Origin: Boswellia sacra
Taxonomy: Eukaryota; Streptophyta; Magnoliopsida; Sapindales; Burseraceae
Direction: 5' to 3'
Assembly: GCA_013180625.2 (NCBI GenBank)
Contig: SNVD02009905.1
Location: 347,980-411,979, forward strand
DNA: 64,000 nt
Shown: positions 1 through 34,493 of the stretch, one piece after another
How positions within the stretch are numbered: position 1 is the first letter of the stretch
Layout: every line of letters starts with the position of its first letter
Notes under the pieces: generated by a model
Database searches by the model: none
What the model saw: only the letters and a program-made list of their open reading frames with translations
What the model was told of the DNA's origin: nothing
Translations under genes and position numbers: made by a program

Positions 1-282
1 AAACAAATAGTTTTTGGTTTCTAGTGCTTTCTTATAGCAATTTTTTGCTTCAATGTACTTTTGAGAAATTAAATTTGAGGTTCAAAACTGGTGGACTATG
101 ACAATATTTAAGCATTGCAAAAACCGACCCAATTACGTGGCATTATTTTTCCTAATAAATAATGTACATGATGTTACAGAACTGTTTCCTTTTTTATTGA
201 TAGTAGCTGAGTTCTATGCAGCAAGCAACATGGTGGCCTACTTTTGCTTGGATTTCTGAAATAACAGGATTTTCTATTGCAG

Positions 283-10425
<10,143 letters not shown>

Positions 10426-10983
10426 CCTCCTCCCGCTGGGTGGCTGCTGCACAGTTTGCTCTATCTGTTAGTCTCACTTCTTCTCAGGACGACCTTCAGA
10501 GACTGGAGATTGAGGGTAAGGATGATATCCTTGTGAAAACAAAAGATGCAGTGATTACACTGCAAGGAGGTTTGGGAGGAAAGCATGATCAAGAGATTGA
10601 TGAGTCGCTGCATCAATACCAAGTTTCCAGGGAAGGATGGTTGTCAGCTCTCAATAGGATAGTTGAAGGTACACATATAATACCCTTTTAGGCGTACAAG
10701 TTCATCCCTAACATCCCGCATTAATGTATATAGCCACAATCTTATATGCATGATTTCATAAATTCATTTGTTTGCTTGTAATAGAAGTAAATAGTAAGTC
10801 TTTTATAGTTATAAGAATCCATATACTGATTTAGTTGATAAGTTTTCTTTCAACCTGCTCTTTCTAATCCAACTTTGTTTTTCTAGGACTTGCCGTAACG
10901 AGCAGGTTGGGTCAATACAGGCTCAAAAACTAGGGGATGATTTTGAAGAAAGTTCTCTAGCTTGGGACAACCTTGAGATTTAG
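10426..10983 (+). pseudogene. Out-of-frame 3' end of ABCC copy A
   Basis: Sequence matching the last ~118 codons of copy B continues after the premature stop. The rest of the penultimate exon runs to the donor at 10668/10669 in the +1 frame (SSQDDLQRLEIEG and NQYQVS-like text is still readable), and the last exon starts at 10887 after TTCTAG. A second one-base deletion near 10921-10930 puts a further stop (CTC AAA AAC TAG) in the last exon. The position matching the stop of copy B is 10981-10983. The two deletions do not cancel, because the first is already followed by a stop. In the family this C-terminal tail follows NBD2 and is less conserved than the ATPase domains. Confidence 0.8.
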
Positions 10984-11120
10984 TGTATATCATTGAGGAA
11001 TTATCAATTCCAAATTTCTATGTAATCATTTTCCCCTTTGGTTGAGGTGGATACATACTTGTATGCAGAAAGGCTTACCATGCTATTGAATAAATTGTCC
11101 AATGGCATATATTGTGTATT
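10984..11120 (+). terminator. 3' UTR and poly(A) signal of ABCC copy A
   Basis: About 100 bases after the stop position there is an AATAAA hexamer at 11089-11094. The same layout follows copy B (25360-25365). The two 3' UTRs are alignable, for example at the shared CTTACCAWGCTATT just upstream of both hexamers. The cleavage site itself cannot be fixed from sequence. Confidence 0.5.
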
Positions 11121-12480
11121 TAAATTTTCGCATCGTAATGATAGAAACTAACTCTTCCAATTACAATAGGAAATTTTTACAAAAACTCATTTTTTTACGT
11201 TGAATAAAATGCTATGTTTTAATCTTCCAACTATTAATTTTGCTCTACGCGCTCAAAAGATATGTACATAGTTGCACCTTTGAAAAGGATTCGAGAGTCA
11301 TAGCATGTCAATTTGTCCTCAGAATAGCCCTTTTCGGAAAACTATTTTCGCTATTTTCAAAAACAATATTTAAGGTTTTGTATAATATCAAGCATAAAGC
11401 GATTTTGGCATTTATATCCCTACATAACAAATTCAATCTGTTTTTGGATGAACGGAATTACAAAGTCCATTATATCCTTCACTTTTCCCATCCATAATCT
11501 CAAATTTGATAACACCAATATGACCTATTTAATTATTAGTGTCAAGATTTGAAATACGGATACAAAATGTTTAATAAACCAATTGTAACTGTCTCATATT
11601 AATGAGTGGTGCTACTCTTACTCTGTATACTGATATAAATTACTTATTTATTTATACATCGTGACCCTTCAATAAATAAGTTGATTTTATAAATTTATTA
11701 ATCTAATCACTTCATGACCCGTCACTTTATATACAAGTTTGTAAGATTAGCATTAATTAAAATGTCCTAAAAATATGAACAATTACCAATATAGAAGAAA
11801 ATAATTAACATCATTTAAATGCACCATTAAATAGGTTAATTTACTTTTTAATATAAAAAATTTGTCTTTATAATATTTAACTTACTAGGAAATAGAAATT
11901 CATGTTATTAAATAGATTTGTAGGTTAAAGATTAACAGAGATGCTTAATTATTCGTGTCATCAAATGGGTTAACCTATTGAATAGCCTCGACACAAATTT
12001 AATGTATTTATTAATTTTGTCGAGTGTCCTGACATTGACACGGCCCAGTGAATAATTCTATCAATACTAACCTACTAATTCTGTGTTGTATTAGTTTATT
12101 GTGTCAAAAATTGTCACCACTATCTTATCTTTGACATATTAAAAAATCCTAATTCTTCCATTTGCACCCAATGTAAAGAGGCAATCAAGTTTATGAAACG
12201 TTTCACTTGACTTGAGAAGCAATGACTCAGCTCAGCACTCACAAAGGAAAAGACGAAACAAGCAGTAAAGAACTCTAAACTCCAGTGATTCCATTTAATA
12301 AATATTTACTTGTTGACCAAGCAAGCAATGAACAACTTTAAACTCCAATTATCCCATTTAAAAAAATATCATCAATAAAAAAGCAGCCTGTTATGGAGTT
12401 GTTATCATTAGTGCTCCTCCTTTTTGACCTTTTGATTACTCCATTCATGTCTTTGCTCTCCTCAACACTGACGAAAAGTG
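11121..12480. other. Intergenic spacer between ABCC copies A and B
   Basis: No gene is seen. Two parts, 11118-11510 and about 12140-12480, reappear downstream of copy B (27775-27845, 28368-28570 and 34494-34910), so they belong to the tandem duplication unit. The AT-rich middle part, about 11515-12140, has no counterpart there. It may be a separate insertion in this spacer or a deletion in the other; I see no convincing terminal repeats. Confidence 0.6.
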
Positions 12481-12966
12481 AATCAACCGCAAGGCGAGGT
12501 TTGTGCTACTTGCCGCTCTTCCCCAGTGTTGCTCTAATACTGCTGGTCTTTGGCTGTGTTTGACTGCTCAGAAAATGTGGGATTTTAGGATTTTATTTGT
12601 TTTGATTGGTTTTTTTTTTCACTGTAACCAAATGCATGGCTATTGAATTTTCTTTCATTTACATTCCTTCATTAACTAGCAAAGGTTTATATAGAAATTG
12701 GTTCTCGTTCTTTTGTTTACAAGTAGAGTTCCAAATATGCCAACTGGTTGCCTTTTTTCTCTTTTGTTTCGAGTATGAATTTGCTTTGTTATTTGGCAGG
12801 CAGTTCATTTTGTGGAGAAGCTAAGCAAAATTTTCAAATTTCTCACTGCGTAAACAGAGTAAGTACAGAACTTTGTCACGCACTCATTGATTCTAATAAC
12901 TTACCAGATATAACTAATTTATAAATATCTTTAATTAAGTTGTGAATCTTTTGTAGGGGACAAAGA
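12481..12966 (+). promoter_or_regulatory. Upstream and leader region of ABCC copy B
   Basis: Promoter-side DNA ending at the ATG at 12967. A likely leader intron runs from a donor GTAAGT at 12859 to an acceptor TTTTGTAG ending at 12956, leaving about ten leader bases before the start codon. A weak TATA-like TTATATAG lies near 12687, but the transcription start cannot be placed. The splice sites are seen; their use is inferred. Confidence 0.4.
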
Positions 12967-25263
<12,297 letters not shown>

Positions 25264-25388
25264 GTATATCTCATCAAGAAATTATCACTTCTCAAATTTA
25301 TATTTTCTCCCCCTTTGATTGATACATAGTTGTATTCGGAGAAGCTTACCAAGCTATTAAATAAAATATCCAGTTGTATAGATGATGT
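25264..25388 (+). terminator. 3' UTR and poly(A) signal of ABCC copy B
   Basis: Follows the TAA at 25261-25263 and holds AATAAA at 25360-25365, aligned with the one behind copy A. It is interrupted at 25388/25389 by an LTR insertion, so any 3' processing signals beyond ~125 bases now come from the insert. Confidence 0.5.
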
Positions 25389-27769
25389 TGTAACGCCCCA
25401 AAACCGAAACACAAATATTGCTAATATGCTTGGACATCACTAATAATAAATCTCTAAACAAAATCTTCAATAATCCTTCTTATTAGGAAAAAGTGAATAG
25501 AACTGTACATTTAATGTCTCTCTAATCAAAATAAAGTCTAATAATCTAAAGTTTCAGACACAATTATTAAAATAAAAGGGGATCTTTTTATTGCATAATT
25601 TCAAAAATGAACTAAAGCCTTGACATCAACCATCAAGCCCAACCACTCTTCCGCTGCGTTACTCTGATAAAATGTTAGAGACGAGGGGTGAACCGTCAAC
25701 TCGGTAAGTAAAATCATACACAACCATTTAGTATCTTAAAACAATTATAAAAACATCATCAAATTCATAGTTTAATACTTCAATTCCAAAAATCATATCT
25801 TAGTAAAACGGAGTCATAAGCATTTGTAACATTTAAGATCAAAGAAACCATTCACAATCATTAAAGGTCAGAAAACATTTATCGACTCTTGTCACATAGT
25901 GCCACTCGTAATGCTGGTGACCCCGCCCAAAATATGTTACCTGTATCCCCGATGACTCGGTCCAAAAGTATGTCACCTGTATCCCCAGTGACCCGGTTCA
26001 AAAGTATGTCACCTGTAATCCCGGTGACCCGGCCCAAAAGTATGTCACCTGTAATCCCGGTGACCTGGCCCAAAAGTATGTCACCTGTATCCCCGGTGAC
26101 CCAGCCTAAAAGTATGTCACCTGTATCCCCGGTGACCCGGCCCAAAAGTATGTCACCTGTAATCCCGGTGACCCGGCCCAAAAGTATGTCACCTGTATCC
26201 CCGGTGACCCGGCCCAAAAGTATGTCACCTGTAATCCCGGTGACCCGGCCCAAAAGTATGTCACCTGTATCCCCGGTGACCCGGCCCAAAAGTATGTCAC
26301 CTGTAATCCCGGTGAAGTATGTCACCTGTATCCCCGGTGACCCGGTCCAAAAGTATGTCACCTGTAATCCCGGTGACCCGGCCCAAAAGTTTTGTGCACA
26401 CTAATACCACAGCTGGGTTCAGAATTCATAACCGTATTCAGATACTTTGGACAATGAGTCAAAACGTTCAACAAAACCATTGCAAATAACACGGTTCTCA
26501 AAGTACATATACTAATAACTCTTCGTAGATAATAATAAGTTCGTCAAATGTTCCTTTCACTAAAAAGTGTCTTTGACATAAAAACGGTTTTTGAGAATCA
26601 ATTTAAAAGCTTTGCTAAAACTCTAATTCCACAATTTATATTCTAAAACAGAAAATAATCCATATGATATCACATAAAAATATTTTCTAATATATCAAGA
26701 TATTCATTAAGAAAACGTTATACTTTAATCACAGTACATGTATGATGTTACTTACCTTGATCGATCCGTAAAGACAAATATCCTAGCTCCTACTTGTCCA
26801 ACGATTGTCCTAAGACATAACTAGAAAACATCTTGAGAAATTCATAATCTCAAAACCTCAAATGTTCTACAAAATTCCCTTAAAATTCCTAAACAAACCG
26901 TTCTACCCAAGTCCGATATCCAGAACAGAGGTTATTCCAGAAATTTTAGAAAATTATATCATAATCTGATTAACCTAGAATTTTGCAGAGGCGAACTAGA
27001 CACATAGAGTATTCAACGGAAAATTGTTTGAAGAAAATTACGTTCAGAAACTATTTTTAAATGATTTTTCGTTTTCTGCCAGTCAATCCTGTCCAGAATT
27101 TTCAGATTAAAACGTTTCAAACTCAAAATTTCGTAAAAATTATTCTACACGTTTAAAAATCATGAAAATTTACAGAAACGTATATATCATCTTGATGAAG
27201 TAGTATATAAAATTTGAGGAATTTCTGACTCTTCTAGCATATGAAACAAAATTCCGAAATTCGTAACATCTAGAAATTACAGTATTTTTCAGGTTTTCAA
27301 TAGAGAGTTCAAAAATTCGTAATAAATTGAAATCTTAATATTTTTTTGTGAAATAAAATTTTCCACATTCATATACATGTCTATAAGAACATATAAGAAA
27401 ACCAGACTGAGAATCGAATTGTAAGTATCCTAATAAATTCGAAAATCCTAAGATGTTCATAAATCCTCTGCAGAAATCCTAGCACAAATCTAGACAACAA
27501 AAATAATTCTAATAAAGATTATTAAATCAAACTAAAAGAAATATAATCTTATCTTGAAATCTCTGAGTTCCAAAGATTCCCCTAAATTTTTATGTTAAAA
27601 ACCCTATTTGCAATATTATAATATTGTTTATATACTAGATGAGGTTAAGGTATTCCAAAAGAGATAAAACTTCTAATTTAAATATAAATAAAACTCTTTT
27701 TTTTTATTATAATCCTTGTCCAACTCCCATAAAGACTTTTATAGCCCTAAAAAATTTACGGTTGTTACA
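25389..27769. mobile_element. Solo LTR, probably Ty3/gypsy, 2381 bp
   Basis: Starts TGTAACGCCCCAAAACC and ends GGTTGTTACA, with TG..CA ends and the short inverted TGTAAC/GTTACA termini usual for LTRs. It is bordered by the 5-bp target duplication GATGT (25384-25388 and 27770-27774). The sequence on both sides continues the ABCC 3' spacer as seen without the insert near 11110 (CTTAAAT versus TATTTAAAT). No internal coding domain, PBS or second LTR is present, which fits a solo LTR left by LTR-LTR recombination. The assignment to gypsy rests on the TGTAACGCCCC start and is tentative. Confidence 0.75.
25930..26386. repeat. Thirteen 36-bp tandem repeats inside the solo LTR
   Basis: Units start at 25930, 25966, 26002, 26038, 26074, 26110, 26146, 26182, 26218, 26254, 26290, 26315 and 26351. 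Each has the core AAGTATGTCACCTGT followed by either ATCCCC or AATCCC and GGTGACCCGGCCCAA. The two variants alternate in the 3' half, giving a 72-bp higher-order period. One unit (26290) is short by 11 bp. The array is far richer in G+C than the rest of the window. The length of 36 keeps a frame open on both strands, so the long ORFs here (for example PVSPVTRPKSM repeated) are by-products and not genes. Confidence 0.95.
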
Positions 27770-27774
27770 GATGT

Positions 27775-28570
27775 ACTTAAATTGTGGCATTGTAATGATA
27801 GAAACTAGCTCTACCAGTCAAAATAAAAATTTTATGGGAAAAAAATCACTATAATCAAAATTTCGAAACTTTACAAATGAAAATCCTGAATTTTTTGAAA
27901 ACGATTAAAAAAATTAGAATCAATTTATTTAAAGAAAGAAGAAGAAGAAGAAGGAAGAAAGAAAGAAAGAAAGCAGATGGTGACCAGTTGCCTGCCCGTA
28001 TCAAAGTCATAAGAGATTGAAAATATCACTTACGGAATACGGCTTGGCATTGCCTCCAGCAACACCTCGTCAATTGCCTCCTGGCCCTTCGCTGCCCCCT
28101 CCACTGAGTCCTGATACAAGAACTGCTGATGATTATCTAAAAGATGAATCTTTCAGAGAAGAGAGCTTCAAAAATCAATTAAGATTGTTGTTGGAATAAT
28201 GGGATCCTTTTCCTTATTCTTCACCACATTAGCAGCTTAGGAAGTGCGAAACAGTGGAAAAAATTGACGAGGATATACATTTTATAATGAATGCTTTAAA
28301 TTTTGATGCAAGAAACTTGTGTGTAGGAAGCTACATCCAATAACCATCGTTTCATCATACTTTTGACTTGAAATGCTATGTTTTAATCTTTAATCTATTG
28401 ATTTTGCTCTACTTGCTTGAATCGATATTTATTACACCTTTGAAAAGGATTTGAGGGTCATAACATGGTCAATTTGTCCTCAGAATGGCCTCTTCAGAAA
28501 ACTATTTCCATTATCATTAAGATTTTTCATAATATTAGGCAGAAAGCGACTTTGGCATTTATATCACTAC
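27775..28570. other. Duplicated ABCC downstream spacer with a foreign insert
   Basis: 27775-27845 matches the start of the spacer behind copy A (shared GTAATGATAGAAACTA), and 28368-28570 matches about 11208-11435 (shared TCAATTTGTCCTCAGAAT and TTTGGCATTTATATC). Between them, 27846-28367 has no match in the A-B spacer and contains a purine-rich GAA/GAAA run (27937-27972) and a coding-like fragment. The block shows the tandem unit extends past copy B. Confidence 0.7.
28017..28360 (+). pseudogene. Unidentified proline-rich coding-like fragment
   Basis: An open frame from about 28017 to 28199 reads PRQLPPGPSLPPPLSPDT and then an acidic, charged segment (DDYLKDESFREESF), ending in TAA. In the same frame protein-like text continues past the stop (WDPFPYSSPH), and after another stop a charged segment follows. 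The base composition is higher in G+C than the flanks. It looks like a decayed piece of a host gene that was carried here, but I do not recognise the family. It could also be chance. Confidence 0.35.
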
Positions 28571-28913
28571 TGTCGTGGACAGGTGGACTTCCACCACTAT
28601 AAACACATCAAGCTTAATATATTTGCTACTCTAATTACCAAATTAACACTTGGCACAACGTGGCATTGTGTGGCATGTAACGCGTCTATTTTGGAAACAC
28701 TTGGATGTTTTGTTGCTTTAATATTACTGGAGGGCCTTGCAATACCTCTGCATGTAAATAGAGCCCCCTCCTTTGAAAGTCCTTGTACCGGATTGAAAAA
28801 GAAATAAGCAAAGCTCTCCCTCTCTCTCTCTTTCCATTACAATACTTATACTTTAAATTTCTGTACTTACGCCCTTAAACTTTTGTTACATTTATTTTAG
28901 TTAGTTTATTTCA
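28571..28913 (+). repeat. 5' LTR of the decayed copia element
   Basis: Begins TGTCGTGGACAGG and ends TTTATTTCA. It aligns with 34139-34488 through shared ACACATCAAGCTTAATAT, ACAACGTGGCATTG, GGAGGGCCTTGCA and AAATAGAGCCCCC. A TATA-like AAATAGAG and a CT-repeat leader (near 28817-28832) mark the likely promoter and transcript start. It differs from the 3' LTR at many sites, so the insertion is old. Confidence 0.85.
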
Positions 28914-29147
28914 CATTATCAGCACGAACCTAAGTATATTCTTTATTTTTCTATTAAGTTTAAATTATTCAAAAGGTTATTATTAGAAGTATGCTATGCA
29001 GTTTTCATTAATTTGGATTCTCCATATCAGAAAACAATAATACTTTATATATTACACTTTACTTTATTCTGGTTATACTATTTCTCTCCGTCTACTTCAT
29101 TTATTTCCTATTATTCTACAATGATCATTGGAAACATGAAGTTTGCA

Positions 29148-30141
29148 AGTAGAGACAAATAAAAGAACCTAAAGTTCTGATTAAATGAATCAAAAGTTTT
29201 ACCAAAATGCCTAGCTTGAAAAGCCTAGATTTTGCTGCGTTGACTTTAGAAATAAAGGGGTATCTGATATGGGCTAAAATGTTCAATCACATTTGTGTGC
29301 ATAAAATTTAGAACATACTATATTGGAAGGCAATAAGGCAACTCCACAAGAAAAGGCGAAGGCAATGAATTTCATGCAACACCATCTATGTGAGGACCAA
29401 AAGATCCAATATATTACTGACAAGGACCCAGTAATGTCTTGGAAAATCTTCAAGGAAAGATTAGGGATGTATTTCTCCCTATGGTCAAATGTGCTTTTCA
29501 TCAATTGAGATTTCAGGATTTTAAATATTGTTTCTGAGTATAATTGTGCACTTTACACTGTTGTTGCAGAAATGAAATTATATAGTAAAAATATGTCTAA
29601 CAATGATCTGATAAACAAGACATTGTCAGCATTCCATGCCTCGAATATTCTCTTGCCGTAGTAATATCGAGAACATCGTTTCAAGAGATACTCAAAGCTA
29701 ATCTCATGTCTCCTGCTTGCTAAACAACAATGAGCTGTTAATGAAAAAACCATTAATTACTTTCTATTGGTTCTCAACCATTCCCTAAAGCAAATGTCAA
29801 TAATTTTAATAGTCAAGGACAAGGAAAAAGAGAGGACGGGGCCATAGAAATGGTTACTGTCGTGGTGGTCATAAATTTGCAAGACAGCGAAATGGTAAAA
29901 ATGCCCATCATAAGTGGGAAAATTATGAGGTGAATCATTTCAAGGGCAAAAATTTACAAAATAAATTTGCACAAAAAAAGTTTGCCAAGAAATATGAGAA
30001 CGTTTGTCATAGATGTGGCATGCAACGGCATTGGTCACATACTTGTCGTATGACCAAACATTTAGTAGAACTTTACCAAGCCTCTATCAAAGAAAAAGAA
30101 AAGGAAGTTGAGACAAACTTCCTGATCAATCTGATCACTTA
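29148..30141 (+). pseudogene. copia gag remnant
   Basis: Broken gag of the copia element. Readable pieces in different frames include LKSLDFAALTLEIKGY, a stretch with HHLCEDQKIQYITDKDP, and a CCHC zinc knuckle CHRCGMQRHWSHTC (30006-30047). Gag binds the element's RNA and forms its particle; this copy has stops and frame breaks throughout and cannot make it. Confidence 0.75.
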
Positions 30142-30369
30142 ACTCACCTTGACGTTTCAGATTTCTTTGCTGATCTAGACAGAAGAATCGACCATTTAAT
30201 TGGTGATGGAGATGTCCATACCAATTAAACTTTAGTTGTTACTTTACTTTGTTTTGATCATGTCATTGTTATGTTTTATATATTTCCATATTCCATGTTA
30301 TGTTATATAATGTATTCTCTTTTTGAAAGATTTAAGATTTGAAAACATGAAGTTATTCCCAAGAACAAA

Positions 30370-33300
30370 TAATGAGGATTTTTGTTTGATTGATAGTGCA
30401 ACAACACACACGATCCTTCAAAATAAAAAATATTTTCTAAACTAGACATTAACTGAAGCAAAAATGAATACCATATCAAGGTCTACAAACCTAATAAAAG
30501 GCTTCGAAAGAGCCATGATTTTATTAGCAAGTGGAACCATAATATTAATCTCCTGCTTTATATTCAAGTAGATCCAGAAGAAATCTACTCAGTTTCAGAG
30601 ACATAAGAAATAATGGATATCATATTGAAATCATAAATGAAAATAAGATTGAATTTCTCTGTTTTGCTTCTAATGTCTCTGGCCAGAAGTAAATACTGAA
30701 AAAAACTTAATGCTGTATCATCTGGACTATATTACACGATCATTAAAACCATTGAAGTCTATTCGGTCATAAATCAGAAGTTTTCTGACCCAAAGGCTTT
30801 CATGTTTTGGCATGATCGTCTTTGACATCCAAGATCGACAATGATGCGTAGGATCATTGAAAATTCTTATGGACATCCATTAAAGAACTTGAAGATTCTT
30901 TTGTCTAATGAAAATACTTGTGTTCCTTGTTCATAAAAAAAATTAGTAGTAAGACCATCTCATTCTAAAATCGATCTTGAATCTCTATCATTTTTATAAA
31001 GAATTCGAGGGGATATATGTGTGGACCTATTCATCCACCAAGTGAACCGTTTCGTTACTTTATGGTCATAATTGATGTTTCTACAAGTTGGTCATATGTT
31101 TATTTATTATCTATAAGTAACGTTGCTTTTGCTAGATTGCTTACACAAATTATTAGGTTAATAGAACAATCTAAACTATCCAATCAAGTAAATACGTTCG
31201 GACAATGCTGGAGAATTTACATCTTGGACGTTTGATGACTACTGCATGTCAGTTTGGGATTGATGTCGAGCACCTAGTTCCACATATCCATGCTCAAAAT
31301 GGATTAGCAAAATCATTCATTAAGCAAATCCAGGTAATTGTTGGAACTTTATTATTACGTACAAAATTACCTATGTCTACTTAGGGTCATGCTATTTTAT
31401 AGGCTACGGTGTTAATTTGCTTACGACCCACTGTTTGTCACCAATACTCTCCTTTCCAACTTGTTCTTGTTCATCAAACTAATATATCTTATTTGAGAGT
31501 ATTTGGTTGCGCTGTGCAAGTACCTATAAAGCCTCCACAATGCACCAAAATGGGTCCTCAACGCAGGTTATGTATTTATGTTGGTTTATTTCACCTTCAA
31601 TTATTAGATACCTTGAACCTTTGACTAGTGAACTTTTTACCGCACAATTTGTGGATTATTATTTTTATGAGACATTCTTCCCATTAATAAGGAATAAGAT
31701 AATGCCTCCTGAAGTTAGACATGAATTTTCATAGATTGTATAAAATCTATCTCATATAGATCCTCGCACCACTCAATATGACCGCAAGGTGACTAAATCA
31801 TGTAAAACAGTATGATCCAGAGGTGACTAAATCCTATATACCAATTGCTAATTTTCAAAGAAGGGTTATAACGCCTTCTGGACCATCTACTCAAAAGGCA
31901 TCAAATAAATTATTTGTTGCATGCCAAAAGCATGACCGATCACTTGGATCCAAAGATACTATTTCCCAAAAGAGAAAATCAAATTCCACAATTTCTAAAT
32001 CAACTCTTGAAGAGCCAAAAGTTTCAAAAGAGACATTAGCCCCCGAAGTGGCTCGAGTCCTAGAAGAGATGTTAGCCCCTGAAGTGGCACAAGTCCTTAA
32101 AGCGACAAGAGTCCTTGAAGTAGCACATATCTCAAAAGTGATAACCTTTGAAGTGGAAAACATCCCTGAAGAGACAAATAAAGAAATAGTTATAAATTAG
32201 ACAAATACAAAGGAAATGTGGAATCGTGGGAAGATAATCATTGATAATATATTCTCATTTGCAGTAGCCTCTAGAATCATGAATGATGATTCTAAGCCAT
32301 ATACTATTAACGAATATCAACAAAGGCCTAACTGGACTAAATGAAAAGAAGCAATCTAGGCAGAATTGACTTCTCTAGAAAATGTAAAGCATTTGGATCT
32401 ATAGTTCAGACGCCTAAAGACGTCAAACCTTTCGGGTATAAATAGGTTTTCGTAAGAAAATGTAATGAACAAAATGAGATTGCAAGATATAAAGCTCGAC
32501 TAGTGGCCCAAGGATTTTCCCAAAACCTGGTATTAATTATGATGAACTAGATTCATTGGTAATGGATGGAATCACATTCAGATATTTGATTATTTAGTTT
32601 GTAAGTCTCTGAAAGACTTGACATGCTTCTTATGGACATAGTTTCTGCATATTTATATGGTATATTGGATACTTATATTTATATGAAAGTCTCGAAGGAT
32701 TTAAATTGCCTGAAGCAAATAAAGCAAATCCTCGAAATATATGTCAATCAAACTGCAAAGATCATTATATGAATTGAAACAATCTGGGCGAATGTTTTAT
32801 AATCGACTTAGTGAATACCTCATTAACGAATGATATAGTAATGATCCTATATGCCCATGTGTATACATAAAGAAATAAGGATCCGGATTTGCTCTTATAG
32901 CAGCATATGTCTACGACATAAATTTAATTGGGACTTCTGAAGAGCTCCAAAAAGCTGCTAAATACTTGACAAGAGAATTTGAAGTAAAAGATTTGGGGAA
33001 AACAAAATACTGTCTCGACCTACAGCTCGAGCACAATGACCATGGAATACTTATTTATCAATCAAATTACACTGAGAAAATCCTGAAATGTTTTAGTATG
33101 GATAAAGCTCATCCCTTGAGTATCCCAATGATAGTTTGGTCTCTTGATCCTAAAAAGGATCCATATTAACCTAAAAAGGATGATGAAGAATTACTTGGTC
33201 CTAAAGTACCATATCTCAATGCAATAGGTGTTTTATTGCAATTAGCACAATACACTAGATCGGACATATCATTTGCTGTTAATTTACTGGCAAGATTTAG

Positions 33301-33860
33301 CTATGCACCAACACACTGGCATTGGAATGGAATTAAACACATTTTTTGTTACCTTCATGGAACGATTGATTTGGGATTCTTTTACTCAAAATAATCTTCT
33401 CATAGTCATGGACTAGTTGGTTATGCAGATGTTGGATACCTATCTGATCCACACAAAGCCAGATCATAGAGGGGGTTGTGATTACATACAACGGCATAGC
33501 ATTATCATGGCGGTCTACTTAACAATCTCTGGTTGCTACATCTTCAAACCATGCTGAGATCCTAGCATTTCATGAAGCAAGTCGTGAGTGTATATGGCTA
33601 AGGTTTGTCATCCATCATATTCAAGGAACATGCAAATTACCCTACTTAGATTCTCCTACAATTATATTTGAAGATAATGTCGCTTGCATTAGTCAAATTT
33701 GAGAATGATATATCAAAGGAGACAAAACTAAGCACATAACTCTAAAATTCTTTTATACTCACGAGCTCCAACAAGATAGAAAGATCGACGTCAAACAAAC
33801 ACGATCTTCTAATAATTTTGGTAATCTATACACCAAAGCATTGCCAACTTCAACATTTGA
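30370..33860 (+). pseudogene. copia pol remnant (protease, integrase, RT, RNase H)
   Basis: The protease motif survives as DSATTH near 30397. Integrase text is seen at 31017-31340 (CGPIHPPSEPFRYFMV, then a degenerate HAQNGLAKS). The RT region holds [10 protein letters not shown] near 32490 and EVKDLGKTKYCLDLQLEHN at 32978-33034, a connection usual just behind the RT active site. RNase H text follows (YADVGYLSD near 33424). Every domain is broken by stops or shifts. Confidence 0.8.
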
Positions 33861-34138
33861 AAAATTGGTTTATAGTAACAGCATGCATAGATTTTCCAAG
33901 CAACCACATTGATACATATAGCCATAAAGGGGAGTCGTCATCAGGGGGAGCATTATGGACATATACATGTACTGTTTTCTTTCCCTTGACCAAGTTTTAT
34001 CCCACTGGGTTTTACTGGTAAGATTTTTAACGAGGCAGTTGCAATCCAACACCAGTCAGTTTGTTAGATAATTGTATTTCTTTTCTAAGGTTTTTTATCC
34101 TTTTGGATTTTTTCTTAGTAAAGCTAGATGCAATTATC

Positions 34139-34488
34139 TGAAAGTCGTGGAACTCGCGAACAGGAGGACCTCCACCACTATAGACACATCAAGCTTAATA
34201 TAGTTGGCACTCCAAAATTAACACTTGACACAACGTGGCATTGGGTGGCATGTAATACATCTACTTTCGAAACACTTGAGTGTATTCTTGCTTTAATATT
34301 TTTGGAGGGCCTTGCATGAATTTTGCCTATAAATAGAGCCCCCTTCTTTGAAAGTCTTTGTGCCAAATTAAAATAGAAATAAACAAAGCTCTCATTCTCT
34401 CTCTCTGTCCATTAAAATACTCGTACTTTAAATCTCTACACTTGCCCCCTTAAACTTTTGTTACATGTATTTTAGTCAGTTTATTTCA
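34139..34488 (+). repeat. 3' LTR of the decayed copia element
   Basis: Partner of the LTR at 28571. It ends TTTATTTCA at 34488, directly followed by the target duplication ACTAC. Its left border is less sure: TG at 34139 is taken, since the match to the 5' LTR starts at GTCGTGG (34144), with a few extra bases in this copy. Confidence 0.8.
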
Positions 34489-34493
34489 ACTAC

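Larger units (their letters stand above)
28571..34488 (+). mobile_element. Decayed Ty1/copia retrotransposon
   Basis: Bounded by 5-bp target duplications ACTAC (28566-28570 and 34489-34493); the flanks continue the ABCC spacer. LTR copies lie at 28571-28913 and about 34139-34488. Order of the internal remnants is gag, zinc knuckle, protease, integrase, reverse transcriptase and RNase H, the copia order. All frames carry several stops and shifts. A purine tract AGGGGGAG near 33943 and the downstream CCCACTGGGTTTTACTGGTAAG stretch are features common in one group of plant copia elements. The element is not autonomous. Confidence 0.88.

Noticed and set aside
25930..26386. CRISPR-like regular repeats
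   Set aside because: Units are head-to-tail without spacers and lie in plant LTR DNA.
25879..26404. Long open frames on both strands (160-171 codons) with a 12-residue repeat
   Set aside because: They follow from the 36-bp tandem repeat, a multiple of three; no gene context, inside a solo LTR.
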